Assembly (NCBI GenBank): GCA_016207475.1
Contig: JACQPM010000082.1
Coordinates: 1-6,426 of the forward strand
Source: Methanobacteriota archaeon
GTDB taxonomy: Archaea > Hydrothermarchaeota > Hydrothermarchaeia > Hydrothermarchaeales > JACQPM01
Reading direction: 5' to 3'
Length of the DNA stretch: 6,426 nt
The notes beneath the pieces were generated by a model. The model saw nothing but the letters and a program-made list of their open reading frames with translations. It was not told the DNA's origin and did not search any database. Below are positions 5,801 through 6,426 of this stretch, piece after piece. Each line of letters begins with the position of its first letter. The first letter of the stretch is position 1. Made by a program: the position numbers and the translations under genes.

Positions 5801-5941
5801 TCACCTCTTCTCCTTCTGCCCCTTCTTCTCGACCTTCACGACCCTGATGATCTCCTCCTCTATCATCTGCCCCCACACCTCCTGGAAGGAGGGGTCGTTC
5901 CAGTCCTCCTCGGCTATCTCGACTGTCACCCTTACTGGCAT
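5801..5941 (-). CDS. Micro-protein family member B: shared N-terminal motif plus highly charged tail
   Basis: This 46-residue protein begins MPVRVTVEIAEEDWNDP, matching the two neighbouring paralogues at M1, V3, V7, E8, E11, D13, W14, D16 and P17. The rest is a helical acidic patch (QMIEEE) followed by a lysine-rich end (RVVKVEKKGQKEKR), with no membrane segment. It has the same length as member A. ATG 5941 follows the previous TGA with one base between (TGAGATG) and is preceded by GGAGGAGGGA at a suitable distance, so translation is probably coupled. I recognise no family. Confidence 0.77.
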   Translation of the reverse strand: MPVRVTVEIAEEDWNDPSFQEVWGQMIEEEIIRVVKVEKKGQKEKR

Positions 5942-5942
5942 C

Positions 5943-6083
5943 TCAGTCCCTCCTCCAGACGCGCTGGAAGACGGCACCGACCCCCGCCAGTAGCTGCATC
6001 CTCTCGAGCACCTCTTCGGGCTCGACGGGGGTGGGATCAACCCAGTCCCTCTCACTGTACTCCACGACCATTTTCACACCCAT
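5943..6083 (-). CDS. Micro-protein family member A: shared N-terminal motif plus hydrophobic helical tail
   Basis: This 46-residue protein begins MGVKMVVEYSERDWVDP, the same 17-residue motif as members B and C. A proline/glutamate linker (TPVEPEE) is followed by a helix with a hydrophobic face ending in arginines (VLERMQLLAGVGAVFQRVWRR), which may lie on a membrane or protein surface. ATG 6083 has an excellent AGGAGGTGA upstream, and that site contains the TGA of the previous gene. An upstream extension of the open frame is rejected because it would run into the previous gene and leave this site unused. Function unknown. Confidence 0.77.
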   Translation of the reverse strand: MGVKMVVEYSERDWVDPTPVEPEEVLERMQLLAGVGAVFQRVWRRD

Positions 6084-6091
6084 ACCTATCC

Positions 6092-6289
6092 TCACCTCCT
6101 CATCCTTTCTCGATAGATGAGCATCCGCTCCTGCCACATCCTGGAGAACTCCTGCCTGTTCGCCTGTAGGTCGGCCTCCCGCAACTCCGCATCCATCCCC
6201 TTCGAGACCCGCACCAAGCCAGCGACGAGGCCGAGGAACTCCTGCGCGTCCAGCTCCTCTTCATCCAACTCACGAACTGATTCGAACAT
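6092..6289 (-). CDS. Small, charged, all-helical protein of unknown function
   Basis: This 65-residue soluble protein is rich in Glu, Arg, Leu and Gln, with no glycine-rich, cysteine or membrane segment beyond a short hydrophobic patch (FLGLVAGLVRV, about 18-28). The N-terminus is acidic (ELDEEELD) and the C-terminus basic (ERMRR), as expected for a helical hairpin or short coiled coil. It lacks the M-x-V-[KR] motif of the next three genes. ATG 6289 lies inside the end of the upstream gene (20-base overlap), with GCGGGGTG about 8 bases before it. The last codons carry the ribosome binding site of the next gene. I do not recognise the family. Confidence 0.7.
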   Translation of the reverse strand: MFESVRELDEEELDAQEFLGLVAGLVRVSKGMDAELREADLQANRQEFSRMWQERMLIYRERMRR

Positions 6290-6426
6290 CGTCGAAGCAC
6301 CCCGCTGTGTGGTAGCTGTCGAGGCCGAAGAGCCCGCTGGCGTAGGTGGTATCCGTGGCCGAGAGCCGCTTGGTGGAGGATGCCCCGCCCCCCTTGGCCA
6401 GGACCTGGGCCTCGAACTGGCTCCCC
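6270..6426 (-). CDS. C-terminus of a LamG/concanavalin-like domain protein (partial)
   Basis: A frame entering from the right edge on the - strand runs 51 codons to TGA 6272-6270. The residues include LSATDTTYASGLFGL and then HTAGCFDDVRISS at the very end. The sequence '(S/T)xYxxGxxGL......G.FDDVRI' is the usual last part of LamG/concanavalin-type beta jelly rolls, where the final strand reads FDDVRI or similar. Such domains bind glycans or act as structural parts in surface proteins and in viral or phage fibres. The rest of the protein is outside the window, so domain content and function are unknown. It heads the string of small genes and overlaps the next one by 20 bases, indicating one operon. 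Confidence 0.6.
   Translation of the reverse strand, partial: GSQFEAQVLAKGGGASSTKRLSATDTTYASGLFGLDSYHTAGCFDDVRISS

Noticed and set aside
5793..5876. Upstream extension of member C beyond ATG 5792
   Set aside because: The extension would overlap member B, is rich in Gly, Arg and Glu without similarity to the paralogues, and ignores the GAGGTGAG site before ATG 5792.
6084..6137. Upstream extension of member A beyond ATG 6083
   Set aside because: It overlaps the preceding 65-codon gene. The ribosome binding site and the shared M-x-V-[KR] start both point to ATG 6083.

Overview
This window joins two unlike blocks of genes. On the + strand, from base 1 to 4754, is the downstream part of a respiratory nitrate reductase operon. 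It holds the last codons of an upstream gene (by position probably narH), then narJ, narI, a narK-type nitrate/nitrite transporter, a TDT/SLAC1-TehA-type anion channel and an FNT-type (FocA/NirC) channel. Most junctions overlap, abut or lie within 2 bases. The one gap is 73 bases, between narI and narK. NarJ matures the NarGHI complex and NarI passes quinol electrons through haem b to NarHG. Three unrelated membrane proteins then offer several routes for nitrate entry and nitrite exit or exchange.

On the - strand, from 6426 down to 4756, are only small or unrecognised genes. First comes the C-terminus of a protein that looks like a LamG/concanavalin-type jelly roll. It is followed by a tightly packed string of five very small genes (65, 46, 46, 67 and 55 codons), three of which share the same N-terminal motif. 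An oligo-T stretch and an AT-rich gap of about 200 bases (5209-5411, about 36% G+C) follow. Last is a membrane-anchored protein of unknown function that converges on the FNT gene with a single base between the two stop codons. The small-gene string resembles a structural or lysis-type module of a virus or integrated element, but no hallmark viral gene is visible.

The organism is probably a thermophilic prokaryote with GC-rich DNA. In narJ, AGG is the main arginine codon (8 of 12), and ATA is common in the FNT gene. Genes inside operons have strong GGAGG/GAGGTGA ribosome binding sites, while the stand-alone gene at 5208 has none and instead has a TATA-like box about 30 bases upstream of its ATG. 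A T-rich tract without a hairpin follows the small-gene operon. Together these fit a thermophilic archaeon (Thermoproteota-like), but a thermophilic bacterium cannot be excluded.

The points most worth a second look are the modular micro-protein family at 5589-6083, the extra outward-facing domain of about 85 residues inside NarK, and the SLAC1/TehA-like channel built into a nitrate respiration operon.
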